Source of the DNA: Gottschalkiaceae bacterium SANA
Lineage (GTDB): Bacteria > Bacillota > Clostridia > Tissierellales > GPF-1
Length of the DNA stretch: 64,000 bases
Direction of reading: 5' to 3'
Assembly (NCBI GenBank): GCA_036323355.1
Contig: AP028876.1
Span: forward strand, 2,542,001-2,606,000
The position numbers and the translations under genes are program-made. Shown in pieces: positions 9,747-20,040 of this stretch (within the stretch, counting starts at the first letter, position 1; every line of letters starts with the position of its first letter). The notes beneath the pieces are model-generated. The model was not told the DNA's origin. It saw nothing but the letters and a program-made list of their open reading frames with translations, and ran no database searches.

Positions 9747-11291
9747 CTATAATGGGCAATTGCCGTGTTTTTTTGCCGGATGTTTTTCTTGTTTTGTCTG
9801 TAGCATATCCAATGCGCTAATTAAACGTTGCCTTGTATATTGTGGTTCAATGATATCGTCCACCATGCCACGTTGTGCCGCCACATAAGGGTTTGCTACC
9901 GTTTCCCGATATAAATCAACCTTTTCCTGGCGAACCATAGCCGGCTGATCTGCTGCTTCAATCTCTTTTCTGAAAATAATATTCGCCGCTCCTGCAGGTC
10001 CCATCACAGCAACCTCAGCATTGGGCCATGCCAATACCAAATCGGCGCCCAAGGACTTGCTGCTCATGGCTACATAAGAACCGCCATACGCTTTTCTCAA
10101 AATCACTGAAATTTTTGGCACAGTGGCCTCACTATAGGCATAAAGCAATTTTGCGCCATGGCGAATGATGCCTCCGTATTCCTGTTGAATCCCCGGTAAG
10201 AAACCAGGCACATCAATAAAGGTCACCAATGGAATCTGGAAAGCATCGCAAAAACGAATAAACCGTGCGGCCTTGTCCGAGGCGTCAATATCCAATGTGC
10301 CCGCCAAATGTTTTGGCTGATTGGCGACAACGCCTGCAACCATACCACCAATGCGAACAAATCCCGTTACGATATTTTTCGCAAAATAGGGCTGAACCTC
10401 CATAAAACTGTCATGATCAGCGATGGTTTCAATAACAATTTTCACATCATAAGGCTTATTGGGATTTTCAGGCATTTGTTCATTCAAACTTGGGTGAAAT
10501 TTATTGATGCTGAAGCCCTCGGTACAAGGCGGCTTCTCCGTATAATTCGACGGCAAATAGGAAAGCAAGCGCTTGACTTGATCCAACGTTTCCTCGTCGC
10601 TGTTGGCCATAAAATGCGCTACACCACTCTTGGTGTTGTGACTCATGGCTCCGCCTAATTCCTCGGCACTTACAGTCTCTCCCGTTACGGTTTTAATCAC
10701 CTGGGGACCAGTAATAAACATCTTTGAGGATCGATCCACCATAAAGATAAAATCCGTCAAGGCCGGTGAATAAACAGCCCCACCTGCGCAGGGGCCCATA
10801 ATCACCGAAATCTGAGGGATCACACCACTGGCTATGGTGTTGTTGTAAAATATTTCTCCGTATCCGGAAAGAGCATCAACGCCCTCCTGAATACGAGCAC
10901 CACCCGAATCATTCAAGCCAATTAAAGGCGCGCCCATCTTCATAGCAAGTTCTTGAATATTCACAATCCGCTTGGCATGCATTTCACCTAAGGAACCACC
11001 AAACACGGTAAAATCTTGAGCAAATACATAAACAAGACGGCCTGCGACTGTTCCGTATCCAGTAACAACGCCTTCACCTGGCGCTTCCTTGGACTCCATG
11101 CCAAAGTTTGTGCAGCGGTGCTTAACAAAGGCGTTCAATTCAATAAAACTGCCTGCATCCAACAAATAGGCAATCCTCTCCCGCGCGGTCAACTTCCCTT
11201 GCGCATGCTGCTTTTCGATTCGTTTTTCGCCGCCGCCAAGTTCCATTCGTTTTCGTTCTGATTGATACCGTTCCATCATGGATTTTGTCAT
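9747..11291 (-). CDS. mmdA: Methylmalonyl-CoA decarboxylase alpha subunit (carboxyltransferase)
   Basis: 514 residues with two crotonase-like halves. It transfers the carboxyl group of (S)-methylmalonyl-CoA to biotin, leaving propionyl-CoA. Visible family blocks include GGARIQEGVDALSGYGEIF, GPCAGGAVYSPALTD and, in the second half, FIDVPGFLPG and RKAYGGSYVAMSSK. The epimerase gene 9 bases upstream and the beta/gamma/delta subunits downstream favour the decarboxylase over propionyl-CoA carboxylase; no biotin carboxylase gene is present in the window. Confidence 0.94.
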   Translation of the reverse strand: MTKSMMERYQSERKRMELGGGEKRIEKQHAQGKLTARERIAYLLDAGSFIELNAFVKHRCTNFGMESKEAPGEGVVTGYGTVAGRLVYVFAQDFTVFGGSLGEMHAKRIVNIQELAMKMGAPLIGLNDSGGARIQEGVDALSGYGEIFYNNTIASGVIPQISVIMGPCAGGAVYSPALTDFIFMVDRSSKMFITGPQVIKTVTGETVSAEELGGAMSHNTKSGVAHFMANSDEETLDQVKRLLSYLPSNYTEKPPCTEGFSINKFHPSLNEQMPENPNKPYDVKIVIETIADHDSFMEVQPYFAKNIVTGFVRIGGMVAGVVANQPKHLAGTLDIDASDKAARFIRFCDAFQIPLVTFIDVPGFLPGIQQEYGGIIRHGAKLLYAYSEATVPKISVILRKAYGGSYVAMSSKSLGADLVLAWPNAEVAVMGPAGAANIIFRKEIEAADQPAMVRQEKVDLYRETVANPYVAAQRGMVDDIIEPQYTRQRLISALDMLQTKQEKHPAKKHGNCPL

Positions 11292-11300
11292 CGTCTTCCC

Positions 11301-11702
11301 CTATTCTCGCTCCGTCAATTCAACCAAAACACCACCCGTGCTCTTGGGATGGCAAAAAGCAATCTTTGCTCCGCCAGCGCCGTAACGCGGCACTTGGTCA
11401 ATCATTCGAATGCCTTTTTCTTTCATCTCGCGAATCGCTTCTTCGATGTTCTCTACGCGCACGGCCAAATGCTGAACGCCTTGTCCCCGCTTATCAATAT
11501 AGCGGGCGATGGGACCCTCTGGATCCGTCGATTCCAAAAGCTCGATTTCAGTATCGCCTATGGGTAGAAACGCGACCTTAACATGCTGGTCTTCAACCAC
11601 TTCTGTTCCCGTCAAATCCAAACCCAGGGTTTCTTGATAAAAATGTAATGATTCCTCTAAATTCTTGACTGCAATGCCGATATGATCAATCTTACTTACC
11701 AT
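11301..11702 (-). CDS. mce: Methylmalonyl-CoA epimerase
   Basis: 133-residue vicinal-oxygen-chelate protein interconverting (R)- and (S)-methylmalonyl-CoA. Metal ligands expected of the family are present: His in [18 protein letters not shown], and Glu in the C-terminal VLVELTE. It overlaps the 3' end of meaB by 11 bases. It links mutase output (R) to decarboxylase input (S). Confidence 0.95.
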   Translation of the reverse strand: MVSKIDHIGIAVKNLEESLHFYQETLGLDLTGTEVVEDQHVKVAFLPIGDTEIELLESTDPEGPIARYIDKRGQGVQHLAVRVENIEEAIREMKEKGIRMIDQVPRYGAGGAKIAFCHPKSTGGVLVELTERE

Positions 11703-12645
11703 GTTTCCCCTCCTTGATCCATGACCGTAATATTTCTTCGCCTCGTTCCCGCGGCGATTGATTGCGTTGGTAGACTCTGTTCAATTTCCATTGATCCAAT
11801 TCTTTCTTGAGCATGACTTCTAGCTCACCCCGCATAAAATATAGAATCTCATTGCGGGCTTGCTCTTTTCTCCTTGTTTCCCATTGTCCGTTTTCAATTT
11901 GATCCCTTCGATGCTTGATGATTCCCTCCACGACCGATTCGATTCCTTCCGCTCGATTAGAACCCGCCATACTAGCCGTTACAGGGTACACCAATGGAAT
12001 CACCTTTCGGCGTTGATCGGTAGCGAGCATCATTTCAATCTCTGTTTTCGCCCGAACCGCTCCATCCAAATCATACTTGTTGATGATGAACAAATCACCA
12101 ATTTCCATGACCCCAGCCTTGATCGCCTGGATATCATCGCCCAATCCCGGCACCAGAACCATCAGTACCGTATCCGCATTTTGAACAATCTCAACCTCCG
12201 ATTGTCCAACCCCAACGGTCTCAACAAAGATCACATCACAACCGAATGCATCCAGAATTTGTATCACGCCAGCTGTCGTCTTTGACAAGCCACCCAAGTG
12301 ACCTCGGGTCCCCATGCTTCGAATAAATACACCTTGGTCTTCATAGAGGCTCTTCATGCGAATGCGATCCCCTAGAATCGCACCTCCCGTAAAGGGACTC
12401 GTGGGATCCACTGCAATGATCCCCACACGCTTGTCCTGGGCGCGAAAGGCTTCCGCCAATCGTGTTGTCAGGGTACTCTTTCCACCCCCTGGCGGACCCG
12501 TTATGCCTACTACATGGGCAGATCCCGTATGGGGATAGATCTCGCTTAAAATTTCTTTGGCGCATGCGTGCTCATTTTCAACCTGGGTAATCAGCCTCGC
12601 ACAATCGCGCCGGCTTCCCATAAGCATCGCTTCGACCGCTTTCAT
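11692..12645 (-). CDS. meaB: MeaB/ArgK-type GTPase, mutase chaperone
   Basis: G3E-family P-loop GTPase that gates cofactor B12 loading and protects methylmalonyl-CoA mutase. 317 residues; Walker [10 protein letters not shown] near residue 50, [11 protein letters not shown] switch region, and NKYD as the guanine-specificity motif. It overlaps the mutase small subunit gene by 4 bases, consistent with co-production. Confidence 0.94.
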   Translation of the reverse strand: MKAVEAMLMGSRRDCARLITQVENEHACAKEILSEIYPHTGSAHVVGITGPPGGGKSTLTTRLAEAFRAQDKRVGIIAVDPTSPFTGGAILGDRIRMKSLYEDQGVFIRSMGTRGHLGGLSKTTAGVIQILDAFGCDVIFVETVGVGQSEVEIVQNADTVLMVLVPGLGDDIQAIKAGVMEIGDLFIINKYDLDGAVRAKTEIEMMLATDQRRKVIPLVYPVTASMAGSNRAEGIESVVEGIIKHRRDQIENGQWETRRKEQARNEILYFMRGELEVMLKKELDQWKLNRVYQRNQSPRERGEEILRSWIKEGKHGK

Positions 12646-13046
12646 TCTTCTAAATCCCGCTTCAGATTACCTTGGATAAAGGAAACCACGGTTTCTGTTG
12701 TCGTTCCTGGTGTAAATACAGCTTCAATTCCCTGGGTCTTTAAATTAGGAATATCTGTCTCCGGAATTACGCCGCCGCCCAAGATCAAAACATCCTCGAC
12801 ACCCTCGGCTTTCAAACCGTCTGCTACCTTTGGCAAGAGATGATTATGAGCGCCTGAGAGAATGCTCATTGCCACCACATCAACATCTTCATCCACTGCT
12901 GCGCGAATAATTTGCTCCGGTGTCTGTCTGAGTCCTGTGTAAATGACTTCCATTCCTGCATCGCGAAGGGCTCTGGCTATCACCTTTGCACCTCGATCAT
13001 GGCCATCCAAACCCGGTTTTGCTACTAATACTCGTATCGGTCTCAT
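12642..13046 (-). CDS. mcmA2: Methylmalonyl-CoA mutase small subunit, cobalamin-binding domain
   Basis: 134 residues forming the Rossmann-like B12 domain. The DxHxxG base-off motif is present as LDGHDRG, with the His as the lower cobalt ligand, followed by the SILSGAH and LGGGVIP motifs. In many bacteria this domain is fused to the catalytic barrel; here it is a separate gene, as in archaea and some anaerobes. ATG 13046 has a GGAGGAG site; the longer frame upstream is unsupported. Confidence 0.95.
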   Translation of the reverse strand: MRPIRVLVAKPGLDGHDRGAKVIARALRDAGMEVIYTGLRQTPEQIIRAAVDEDVDVVAMSILSGAHNHLLPKVADGLKAEGVEDVLILGGGVIPETDIPNLKTQGIEAVFTPGTTTETVVSFIQGNLKRDLEE

Positions 13047-13056
13047 CCTGCTCCTC

Positions 13057-14727
13057 CTACAAACGAACGTGCTGTTCGTACTCGCCAAACACGTCACGCA
13101 TTACATCAGAAATTTCCCCAAGGGTTGCATAGGTTCGTACTGCCTTTAAAATAGCTGGCATGGTATTTTCAGTGCCCTGGCATACTACCTTTAATTCAGC
13201 CAAGGCTTCTTCTACCATAGCTTGATCCCGTTCTGCTTTCATAATATGAAGAGCGGTAACCTGACGCTTCTCTACCACCGGATCGACACGCAAAAGATCC
13301 TTTGGCGCCTCTTCCTCCATCTGATATTGATTGACGCCCACAACAACCTGATCACCGGATTCAATATCCTTTTGAGCCGCATAAGCGGCATCCGAGATAG
13401 CTTGCTGAATAAAGCCCAGATCAATGGCGCGCGGGGCTCCCCCCAAGTCGTCAATCTTCTCGATCAAGGCAAAGGCTTCTTTTTCTATAAGATTGGTTTT
13501 TTCTTCGATATAGTAGGATCCCGCCAAGGGATCAACAGTCTGTGTGATGCCACTTTCATGAGCAACAATTTGTTGCGTTCTCAGGGCAATGCGCACCGAA
13601 TCTTCCGTTGGAAGCGCCAAGGCTTCATCGCGAGAATTGGTATGCAGACTCTGGGTCCCCCCCAGAATTGCGGCTAAGGTTTGAATTGTCACCCGAACAA
13701 TATTATTATCCGGTTGCTGTGCCGTTAAGGTCGATCCCCCGGTCTGTGTATGAAATTTCATCATCATAGATTTTGGATTTTTTGCACCAAATCGCTCTTT
13801 CATAATCTTTGCCCACATTCTTCGAGCCGCACGATACTTGGAAACTTCTTCCAATAAATCATTGTGCGCATTAAAGAAAAAGGATAATCTTGGTGCAAAT
13901 TCATCAATATCCAGTCCCGCTTGAAGGGCCGATTCCACATAGGCAATTCCATCTGCCAGGGTGAAGCCAACCTCTTGTGCCGCCGTTGAACCGGCCTCTC
14001 GAATATGATAACCCGAGATGCTGATGGTATTCCATTTTGGCACCTCTTTAGAACAGTATGCAAAAATATCTGTAATCAGTCGCATAGAGGGTTCCGTTGG
14101 ATAGATATATGTTCCCCGGGCGATATATTCTTTCAAGATATCATTTTGAATGGTTCCCCGCAATTGATCCGCTGAAACGCCTTGCTTTTCGGCCACTGCG
14201 ATATACATGGCAAGAAGAACCGCTGCTGGCGCGTTAATGGTCATGGATGTACTCACACGATTCAATGGGATTCCATCAAAAAGTCGTTCCATATCAGCAA
14301 GAGAATCAATGGCAACACCCACCTTGCCAACTTCGCCAGCCGCTAATGGATGATCGGAATCATATCCAATCTGCGTCGGCAGGTCAAAGGCAACAGACAA
14401 TCCTGAAGAACCTTGAGAAACCAGGTACTTGTATCTTGCATTGGATTCCTCTGCCGTTGCAAAACCAGCGTACATGCGCATGGTCCACAATCGACCCCGA
14501 TACATAGTCGGCTGCACCCCTCGCGTAAACGGGTACTGGCCAGGAAAGCCAATCTCCTCTAGATATTGATCCTCTCCATCCATGGGTGTGTAAAGTCGTT
14601 CCACCGGTTCTCTGGATCCAGTTACAAAGCTTTCTTTTCGCTCTGGAAAGCGATCTGTTACTTTCTTAACGGTAGTGTCTTCCCATCGTTCCCGTTCGGT
14701 TTGCACCTGTTTCTTCCAATTCTCCAT
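13057..14727 (-). CDS. mcmA1: Methylmalonyl-CoA mutase large subunit
   Basis: 556-residue TIM-barrel subunit that binds the CoA ester and catalyses succinyl-CoA to (R)-methylmalonyl-CoA rearrangement with adenosylcobalamin. Visible: [13 protein letters not shown] (active-site Tyr), TMTINAPA-type block, [11 protein letters not shown] with the catalytic His, and [18 protein letters not shown] 14727 is preferred: GGGAGGAAG precedes it and homology begins there. First gene of the operon; its promoter is at 14762-14790. Confidence 0.96.
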   Translation of the reverse strand: MENWKKQVQTERERWEDTTVKKVTDRFPERKESFVTGSREPVERLYTPMDGEDQYLEEIGFPGQYPFTRGVQPTMYRGRLWTMRMYAGFATAEESNARYKYLVSQGSSGLSVAFDLPTQIGYDSDHPLAAGEVGKVGVAIDSLADMERLFDGIPLNRVSTSMTINAPAAVLLAMYIAVAEKQGVSADQLRGTIQNDILKEYIARGTYIYPTEPSMRLITDIFAYCSKEVPKWNTISISGYHIREAGSTAAQEVGFTLADGIAYVESALQAGLDIDEFAPRLSFFFNAHNDLLEEVSKYRAARRMWAKIMKERFGAKNPKSMMMKFHTQTGGSTLTAQQPDNNIVRVTIQTLAAILGGTQSLHTNSRDEALALPTEDSVRIALRTQQIVAHESGITQTVDPLAGSYYIEEKTNLIEKEAFALIEKIDDLGGAPRAIDLGFIQQAISDAAYAAQKDIESGDQVVVGVNQYQMEEEAPKDLLRVDPVVEKRQVTALHIMKAERDQAMVEEALAELKVVCQGTENTMPAILKAVRTYATLGEISDVMRDVFGEYEQHVRL

Positions 14728-14761
14728 TCTCTTCCTCCCGCTTAGTGCGATATTCACCTCT

Positions 14762-14790
14762 AGCCTACAAGAAAACGATGTCATATGCAA
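14762..14790 (-). promoter_or_regulatory. Promoter for the methylmalonyl-CoA operon
   Basis: Minus strand TTGCAT at 14790-14785, 17-base spacer, TAGGCT at 14767-14762, about 35 bases above the first start codon. It is the only good candidate between the ftsH terminator and the operon. Confidence 0.55.
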
Positions 14791-14853
14791 GTTTTATTGC
14801 AGTATTTTTGATTTTTTACGAAAACATCATAATTTATGAATGAATAATTGCAA

Positions 14854-14883
14854 GAAAACACCCTAAGCTGTCGCCTAGGGTGT
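14854..14883 (-). terminator. Intrinsic terminator of ftsH
   Basis: Stem ACACCCTA/TAGGGTGT (8 bp) with a ten-base loop, followed on the minus strand by TTTTCTT. Located 10 bases after the ftsH stop. Confidence 0.85.
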
Positions 14884-14893
14884 CTCATTCTTC

Positions 14894-16822
14894 CTATTCT
14901 TCATCAATTTCCATTGCAGTTGTAAAGGCTGGATCCCCGATTGGATCCTGATTTGAACCTTCTACTTTCAGTTCTTTCTTCTCTGGTTTGGCCTCCGTCG
15001 CACTCGCAACAGGTAGGGCTTCCCCTTCGTTGAAAATTGCACTGAACTCGTCGGCCGTTATGGTTTCCTTCTCGAGAAGCAGATCTGCAACCGCATGAAC
15101 CTTATCCATATGATCCGTCAGCAATTGACGGCATATACGATAGGCTTCATCAACAATTTGACGCATTTCTTTATCAATCTTTGAAGCCGTTTCATCACTA
15201 TAGTCTTGAGACCTTGCGATATCACGCCCCAAAAAGACTTCATTGGATTCTTTACCGTAAGTCATTGGACCCATTTCATCATTCATTCCATAATGAGTGA
15301 CCATGGCTCTTGCCGTAGCGGTTACACGTTCAATATCATTTGAAGCACCCGTGGAGATATCGTCCAAGACCAGTTCTTCCGCAACACGTCCACCCAATAA
15401 GACCACCAATTGCTCTTCCATATCTCGCTTGGAAATAAATCGCTTGTCCTTGTCTGGTAAATGCATGGTAAATCCACCTGCGCTTCCACGCGGCATAATC
15501 GTAACCATATGCACCTTGTCTACATGAGAGAGATATTGACTAACAACGGCATGACCCGCTTCATGGAAGGCCACCAGTCGATTTTCTTCCGCAGATCGAA
15601 CATGGCTCTTTTTCTCCGGACCAGCAATTACTTTGGTAATGGCTTCCTCGGCAACTCGCATGGGAATCTCTAGCAGGTTTTCACGCGCTGAAAGGAGCGC
15701 CGCTTCATTTAAGAGATTCTCTAAATCAGCCGGTGTAAAACCAATGGTTCGCTTGGCCAATGTTTTCAAGTTGATATCCTTGTGCATCGGTTTGTTACGG
15801 CAATGAACTTTTAAAATTGCCTCTCGTCCCTTGATGTCTGGAATACCTACCCGCACCTGACGGTCAAAGCGACCTGGGCGGAGAATAGCAGGATCTAAAA
15901 TATCCGGACGATTTGTTGCTGCCATAACAATCACGCCTTCATTCACACCAAATCCATCCATTTCTACCAATAATTGATTTAGGGTTTGCTCACGTTCATC
16001 GTGACCACCACCAACACCGGCGCCACGACGGCGTCCAACTGCATCAATTTCATCAATAAAGATAATACATGGAGAATTTTTCTTTGCTTGCTCGAAGAGA
16101 TCACGAACACGTGAAGCACCCACCCCGACAAACATTTCGACAAAATCGGACCCACTGATGCTAAAAAATGGAACGCCAGCTTCTCCAGCTACCGCTTTTG
16201 AAAGATAGGTTTTCCCCGTTCCCGGAGGACCAATCATTAATATCCCTTTTGGAATGCGGGCACCCAATTGAATATATCGCTTTGGATGACTAAGGAAATC
16301 AACAATTTCCGCCAATTCTTCCTTTTCTTCTTCCAAACCTGCCACATCGGCAAAACTCACATTGGTAGAACCCGATTCAACCATACGTGCCTTAGACTTG
16401 CCAAAATTCATGGCACCTTTTCCACCGCCACCCTGAGATTGACGCATAAAAAGATACCAAATTACCGCGAAAAAACCGACCATCAAAAGTGGAGACAAAA
16501 TCGTCAACCATAAAGGATCACCCTGGGGTTGCCGCACCACCAGATTCACATCACTACCTTCTAAATTCAATGAATCGTAATAGTCTTTATCAAAATCTGG
16601 AATACTGGCAGTCACATTGGTCCCGTCAACCAAGGTTCCCTGAACCTCATCACCTACTGCTACCAAATCGCCATCGACTTCTCCCGCTTCGATTTTCTCT
16701 AACAAGACATTATAACTTAATTCTTCTGCTGCTTCAAACTGATTGCTGGTCATGGAAGCGATCAAAATAATCACTAAAAAGACCAACAGATACATTCCAA
16801 CTCCTCGAAAATACTTCGGCAT
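14894..16822 (-). CDS. ftsH: ATP-dependent zinc metalloprotease FtsH
   Basis: Membrane AAA+ protease for quality control of membrane and short-lived proteins. About 642 residues: two transmembrane helices (about 8-24 and 104-124) flanking an extracytoplasmic domain, Walker A GPPGTGKT (198-205), Walker [10 protein letters not shown], the second region of homology, and zinc site HEAGH (420-424). In-frame GTG and ATG codons lie further up, but the AGGAGG at 16831-16836 is best spaced for ATG 16822. Follows hpt, as in Bacillus. Confidence 0.97.
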   Translation of the reverse strand: MPKYFRGVGMYLLVFLVIILIASMTSNQFEAAEELSYNVLLEKIEAGEVDGDLVAVGDEVQGTLVDGTNVTASIPDFDKDYYDSLNLEGSDVNLVVRQPQGDPLWLTILSPLLMVGFFAVIWYLFMRQSQGGGGKGAMNFGKSKARMVESGSTNVSFADVAGLEEEKEELAEIVDFLSHPKRYIQLGARIPKGILMIGPPGTGKTYLSKAVAGEAGVPFFSISGSDFVEMFVGVGASRVRDLFEQAKKNSPCIIFIDEIDAVGRRRGAGVGGGHDEREQTLNQLLVEMDGFGVNEGVIVMAATNRPDILDPAILRPGRFDRQVRVGIPDIKGREAILKVHCRNKPMHKDINLKTLAKRTIGFTPADLENLLNEAALLSARENLLEIPMRVAEEAITKVIAGPEKKSHVRSAEENRLVAFHEAGHAVVSQYLSHVDKVHMVTIMPRGSAGGFTMHLPDKDKRFISKRDMEEQLVVLLGGRVAEELVLDDISTGASNDIERVTATARAMVTHYGMNDEMGPMTYGKESNEVFLGRDIARSQDYSDETASKIDKEMRQIVDEAYRICRQLLTDHMDKVHAVADLLLEKETITADEFSAIFNEGEALPVASATEAKPEKKELKVEGSNQDPIGDPAFTTAMEIDEE

Positions 16823-16856
16823 TGTCATCACCTCCTGAAAATTCTGCGTTTATGCT

Positions 16857-17390
16857 TTATTCATAGACCGATGGGTCTAAAATTCCAATATAGGGCAGAT
16901 TTCGATATTTTTCTGAATAATCCAATCCATATCCCACCAAGAATCCGTCAGCTACAACGAATCCCGTATAATCAAAAGTGTGACCCGTTGTTTGTCCTTC
17001 TCTTTCCAAAAGTGCACAGACTTTCAACGAAGCTGGTTCGCGTTCCTTAAGGATCCGAAGCAAGTACTTCAAGGTCAAACCACTATCAATAATGTCTTCT
17101 ACGATCAATACATTTCTACCCTCAATACTAGAATTCAAATCTTTTACAATTTTTACAATTCCAGAAGATTCCGTTGAGTTGCCGTAGCTAGAAACTGCCA
17201 TAAAGTCCATCTCAAGAGGACGATCAATCGCCTTAACCAAATCACTCATAAAAAGAACGGCGCCTTTTAATACACAGATTACCATCAAGTCTCCATCCGG
17301 ATAATCCTTAGTGATTTGAGCACCCAGCTCACTCACTCTTTTTTGCAACACTTCTTCTGACAATAATACCTCTTTAATATCCCTCTTCAT
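16857..17390 (-). CDS. hpt: Hypoxanthine phosphoribosyltransferase
   Basis: Purine salvage enzyme making IMP/GMP from hypoxanthine/guanine and PRPP. 177 residues, typical length, with the PRPP-binding motif VLIVEDIIDSGLTL. ATG 17390 with GGAGGA upstream is chosen over a longer frame that only extends into tilS. It overlaps the end of tilS by 17 bases; tilS-hpt-ftsH is a classical Firmicute cluster. Confidence 0.96.
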   Translation of the reverse strand: MKRDIKEVLLSEEVLQKRVSELGAQITKDYPDGDLMVICVLKGAVLFMSDLVKAIDRPLEMDFMAVSSYGNSTESSGIVKIVKDLNSSIEGRNVLIVEDIIDSGLTLKYLLRILKEREPASLKVCALLEREGQTTGHTFDYTGFVVADGFLVGYGLDYSEKYRNLPYIGILDPSVYE

Positions 17391-18753
17391 GATGTCCTCC
17401 TTCAAAACGCCTCCAAGAGATACGCAACACGCGCGCTCCCGCTTGAGGACGTTCAACACATTTCCTCTGACCAGCAATCCATAAGATTTGGTCGTTAACT
17501 GCCAGTAATGGCCAGGATACTCGTTGATGCTGCGGGATCTTCTCATCAATCCAAAACCGCTTCAACTTTTTTCTGCCCTGTTTTTGTGGCAAGAAAAACC
17601 AGTCCCCCGACTGCCTTGTCCGCCAAAATAAGCTGCTCTTTATTTTATCATAATCGATTTCAATGGTAAATGGATCTGAAGCTTCTTGTGCATTTTTTTC
17701 CCACTCCGCATAGACAATTCCCCCCGGTACTCGGGTTTCGCCTGGAACACATAAGGAAATTGAAAAGGGTTGTTCCTTTTCTCCCACGCCCCAATAAATC
17801 GCTTGACTTCCAATCAAAAAGCCTCGATTCATTGAAAATTGAAATAGGTTTCCCGTCTGTCCTTGGCGAATCAACTTGATTGCCTGCTGGATCTGACTAC
17901 TTGTTACATCTTTTCGACTACCAAATTGCTTTTCCAATGCAAGAAAAAGCACACGGGAAAGGATCGGCAATTCCATGGATTTAAGCAAATCACGATTTAA
18001 AGCAATGCCACCTGCCTCAAAAACTACGGCTTGGGTAAAGGCCTGTTGAGCCATAAACTGCAGGTAGTCATCATCCTGGGCAATGAGCTCACTGGTCTGT
18101 ACAATCCGGTCAACCACCCCTTGGTCAAAGCGATTTTCGAGCAGGGGAATCAGTTCATGCCGAATCCAATTACGCGTATATACTGTGGATTCATTGGTCT
18201 TGTCAATAAAATAGGCAATGTTCTTTTCCCGGCATGCCGCAAGGATTTCCTCTCGTTTCCACTCATGCAAAGGACGCAAAACCGGTGCTTCAATCGCTGG
18301 AATACCGCGCAATCCCCGAGCACCCGCACCGCGAAACAGATGAAACAAAATGGTTTCCACCTGATCGTTCCGATGATGGCCTGTCAAAATCCAACCAGGA
18401 TTTTCCTTACGGATTGAGGCAAAAAACTCATATCGCAAATTCCGTCCCGCTTCCTCAAGAGTTAAGTGATGTTCTGCCGCAAAGGCCGCACACGCCACTC
18501 GCTTTGAATAAAAAGGAATCTTTCGCGCTTGGCATAAGATGCGTAAGGCTTCCTCTTCCTGATTGGCCTCATCTCTCAATCCATGATTCAGATGTGCAGC
18601 AAGTACCGGAAATCCACCCCCTGCAGCGGCCATACAGGTCAACTCCAGCAGAAGTGCAGAATCCGGTCCTCCAGATAAAGCGACAATGGCGCATTGATCT
18701 TCCTTAATTTGATTTTGAATCCATTGAATGGTTTGGCTTGCTTTTTTCATCAT
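17374..18753 (-). CDS. tilS: tRNA(Ile)-lysidine synthase
   Basis: Converts the wobble C of the tRNA-Ile CAU anticodon to lysidine so it reads AUA. 459 residues: N-terminal PP-loop ATPase with SGGPDS near residue 25, HLNHGLRDEA, TGHHRNDQ(VET), then the TilS substrate-binding and C-terminal domains (WFFLPQKQGRKKLK region). GAGGTG precedes the start. Confidence 0.95.
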   Translation of the reverse strand: MMKKASQTIQWIQNQIKEDQCAIVALSGGPDSALLLELTCMAAAGGGFPVLAAHLNHGLRDEANQEEEALRILCQARKIPFYSKRVACAAFAAEHHLTLEEAGRNLRYEFFASIRKENPGWILTGHHRNDQVETILFHLFRGAGARGLRGIPAIEAPVLRPLHEWKREEILAACREKNIAYFIDKTNESTVYTRNWIRHELIPLLENRFDQGVVDRIVQTSELIAQDDDYLQFMAQQAFTQAVVFEAGGIALNRDLLKSMELPILSRVLFLALEKQFGSRKDVTSSQIQQAIKLIRQGQTGNLFQFSMNRGFLIGSQAIYWGVGEKEQPFSISLCVPGETRVPGGIVYAEWEKNAQEASDPFTIEIDYDKIKSSLFWRTRQSGDWFFLPQKQGRKKLKRFWIDEKIPQHQRVSWPLLAVNDQILWIAGQRKCVERPQAGARVLRISWRRFEGGHHEEGY

Positions 18754-18779
18754 GATTTTTCACCTCAAAATACAAATGG

Positions 18780-18806
18780 AAAAAACCGGAAAAATATCCG
18801 GTTTTA
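18780..18806 (-). terminator. Terminator after the S1-domain gene
   Basis: AAAACCGGA stem with a short AT loop, then on the minus strand a TTTTTT run. It overlaps the last codon of the S1 gene and separates it from tilS. Confidence 0.85.
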
Positions 18807-19289
18807 ATCACGAGTTTGATACCCACGCTTTGTTCGCGTAGGTTTCTTTTTAAATTCATTTCGCTCATTGCTGTCTTTAAGGTAAGCTTCTAATTTATCT
18901 TCAAAAGTCGCAGGTTTATACTCACGATTTCGAGGGGGAAATGGTTTCTTTCCCTGTGGTTTTCTACTAAAATTACGTTCTCCTGACGGTTTTCCGTTCG
19001 GCCTGCCTGTCGGCTTAGCCGATGGTCTTCCTTCACTAGGTTTCCGCTCCGGTCGCTTTTCAGTTTGTCGAATCGACAAACTAATCTTCCCGTCATTGCC
19101 AATGGTTAATACTTTTACCTTGACTTTGTCACCCACTTTATACAAGCCAGACAATTCCTCTATGTATTGATAGGATACCTCAGAAATATGAACCAATCCT
19201 GATTTAGGTGCTCCAACATCAATAAATAATCCGAATTTTGCGACCCCTGTTATAACACCTTCAACAATCTCATTCTCTTTCAGCTGCAT
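18804..19289 (-). CDS. S1-domain RNA-binding protein (YabR-like)
   Basis: 161 residues: one S1/OB-fold domain (about 1-75, EGVITGVAKFGLFIDVG ... GLVHISEVS) followed by a basic, low-complexity tail rich in Lys, Arg, Pro and Gly with repeated GRP/GKP motifs, and a short C-terminal conserved piece. Known homologues in this position (YabR) are presumed RNA-binding; a precise role is not established. It has its own promoter overlapping the divIC stop. Confidence 0.85.
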   Translation of the reverse strand: MQLKENEIVEGVITGVAKFGLFIDVGAPKSGLVHISEVSYQYIEELSGLYKVGDKVKVKVLTIGNDGKISLSIRQTEKRPERKPSEGRPSAKPTGRPNGKPSGERNFSRKPQGKKPFPPRNREYKPATFEDKLEAYLKDSNERNEFKKKPTRTKRGYQTRD

Positions 19290-19334
19290 AAAAATGCGAC
19301 TCCTCCTTATTAGTGTGTACCACGTATGACTATG

Positions 19335-19363
19335 AGTATAGGTGATGAAAGCGATTCTGTCAA
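19335..19363 (-). promoter_or_regulatory. Strong promoter for the S1-domain gene
   Basis: TTGACA at 19363-19358, exactly 17 bases, TATACT at 19340-19335 on the minus strand. The TGA of the -35 box is also the stop codon of the divIC gene. Confidence 0.8.
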
Positions 19364-19677
19364 TTTTTAAAGAGCGCTTCCATTGGATCTTCCGTCTCCG
19401 TTCGGTCTTGATCCTTATAAATCAATTCATTGTCTCGTACCATTCCATAAAACCGTGCCATCTTTTCAACAAATTCGGGATCATTCTTTGCACCAAGTAA
19501 ATCCTCACGAATATGGATTCTTTCCTTAATTCGAATAATTTCCTTCGACTTATCTTCCTGGATTTTTTCCAATTCTTCCATGCGAATTTGATGGCGACCC
19601 AAAGCCGTCATCACTCCCGTTCCAAACAACAATACCAAGATGAGGAGAAGAACACTTTTTCCTATCCATCCTCGCAT
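19360..19677 (-). CDS. divIC: Septum formation initiator, FtsB/DivIC family
   Basis: 105 residues: a short cytoplasmic N-terminus, one transmembrane helix (about 5-25), then a coiled coil (EELEKIQEDKSKEIIRIKE) and a small C-terminal domain ending in acidic residues. Bitopic division protein that would work with FtsL and FtsQ/DivIB at the septum. Start at ATG 19677 has an AAAGGAG site; a TTG further up is possible but unlikely. Sits below rqcP, as in Bacillus. Confidence 0.85.
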   Translation of the reverse strand: MRGWIGKSVLLLILVLLFGTGVMTALGRHQIRMEELEKIQEDKSKEIIRIKERIHIREDLLGAKNDPEFVEKMARFYGMVRDNELIYKDQDRTETEDPMEALFKN

Positions 19678-19690
19678 GAAAGGTCTCCTT

Positions 19691-19936
19691 TCAGTCACCA
19701 ATTACCTCATACATAGTCTCGGCCGTTTGCTTGGTCGCATGATCCAAACAAAGCATAACCTCCACAGTCAACACCTTCGAACCCAATCGCAACTCAATGC
19801 GGTCACCTGGTACAACTTCCGTTCCCGGCTTCGCTTTTCTTTCATTGACTAAAACACGTCCCTGATCGCAAGCCTCTTTGGCTACAGTCCTCCGCTTGAT
19901 AATTCGTGCATTTTTTAAATATTTGTCAATTCTCAT
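19691..19936 (-). CDS. rqcP: S4-domain RNA-binding protein RqcP (YabO/Hsp15-like)
   Basis: 81 residues, essentially a lone S4 domain (MRIDKYLKNARIIKRRTVAKE ... GRVLVN). Members stabilise stalled 50S-peptidyl-tRNA complexes and assist RqcH in alanine tailing during ribosome-associated quality control. Placement between hup and divIC matches Bacillus yabO. Confidence 0.92.
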   Translation of the reverse strand: MRIDKYLKNARIIKRRTVAKEACDQGRVLVNERKAKPGTEVVPGDRIELRLGSKVLTVEVMLCLDHATKQTAETMYEVIGD

Positions 19937-19995
19937 TTTTTGTCCCCTTTGCCTGTATTCTTCTTTATTCTACGAAACATTTGCAATAAAAGTCA

Positions 19996-20024
19996 AATAA
20001 AAAAACCAGGCTAGCCTGGTTTTC
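19996..20024 (-). terminator. Terminator of hup
   Basis: Self-complementary AAACCAGGCTAGCCTGGTTT followed on the minus strand by a long T-run; lies 17 bases after the hup stop. Confidence 0.88.
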
Positions 20025-20040
20025 TTACTAAGTATAAGGA

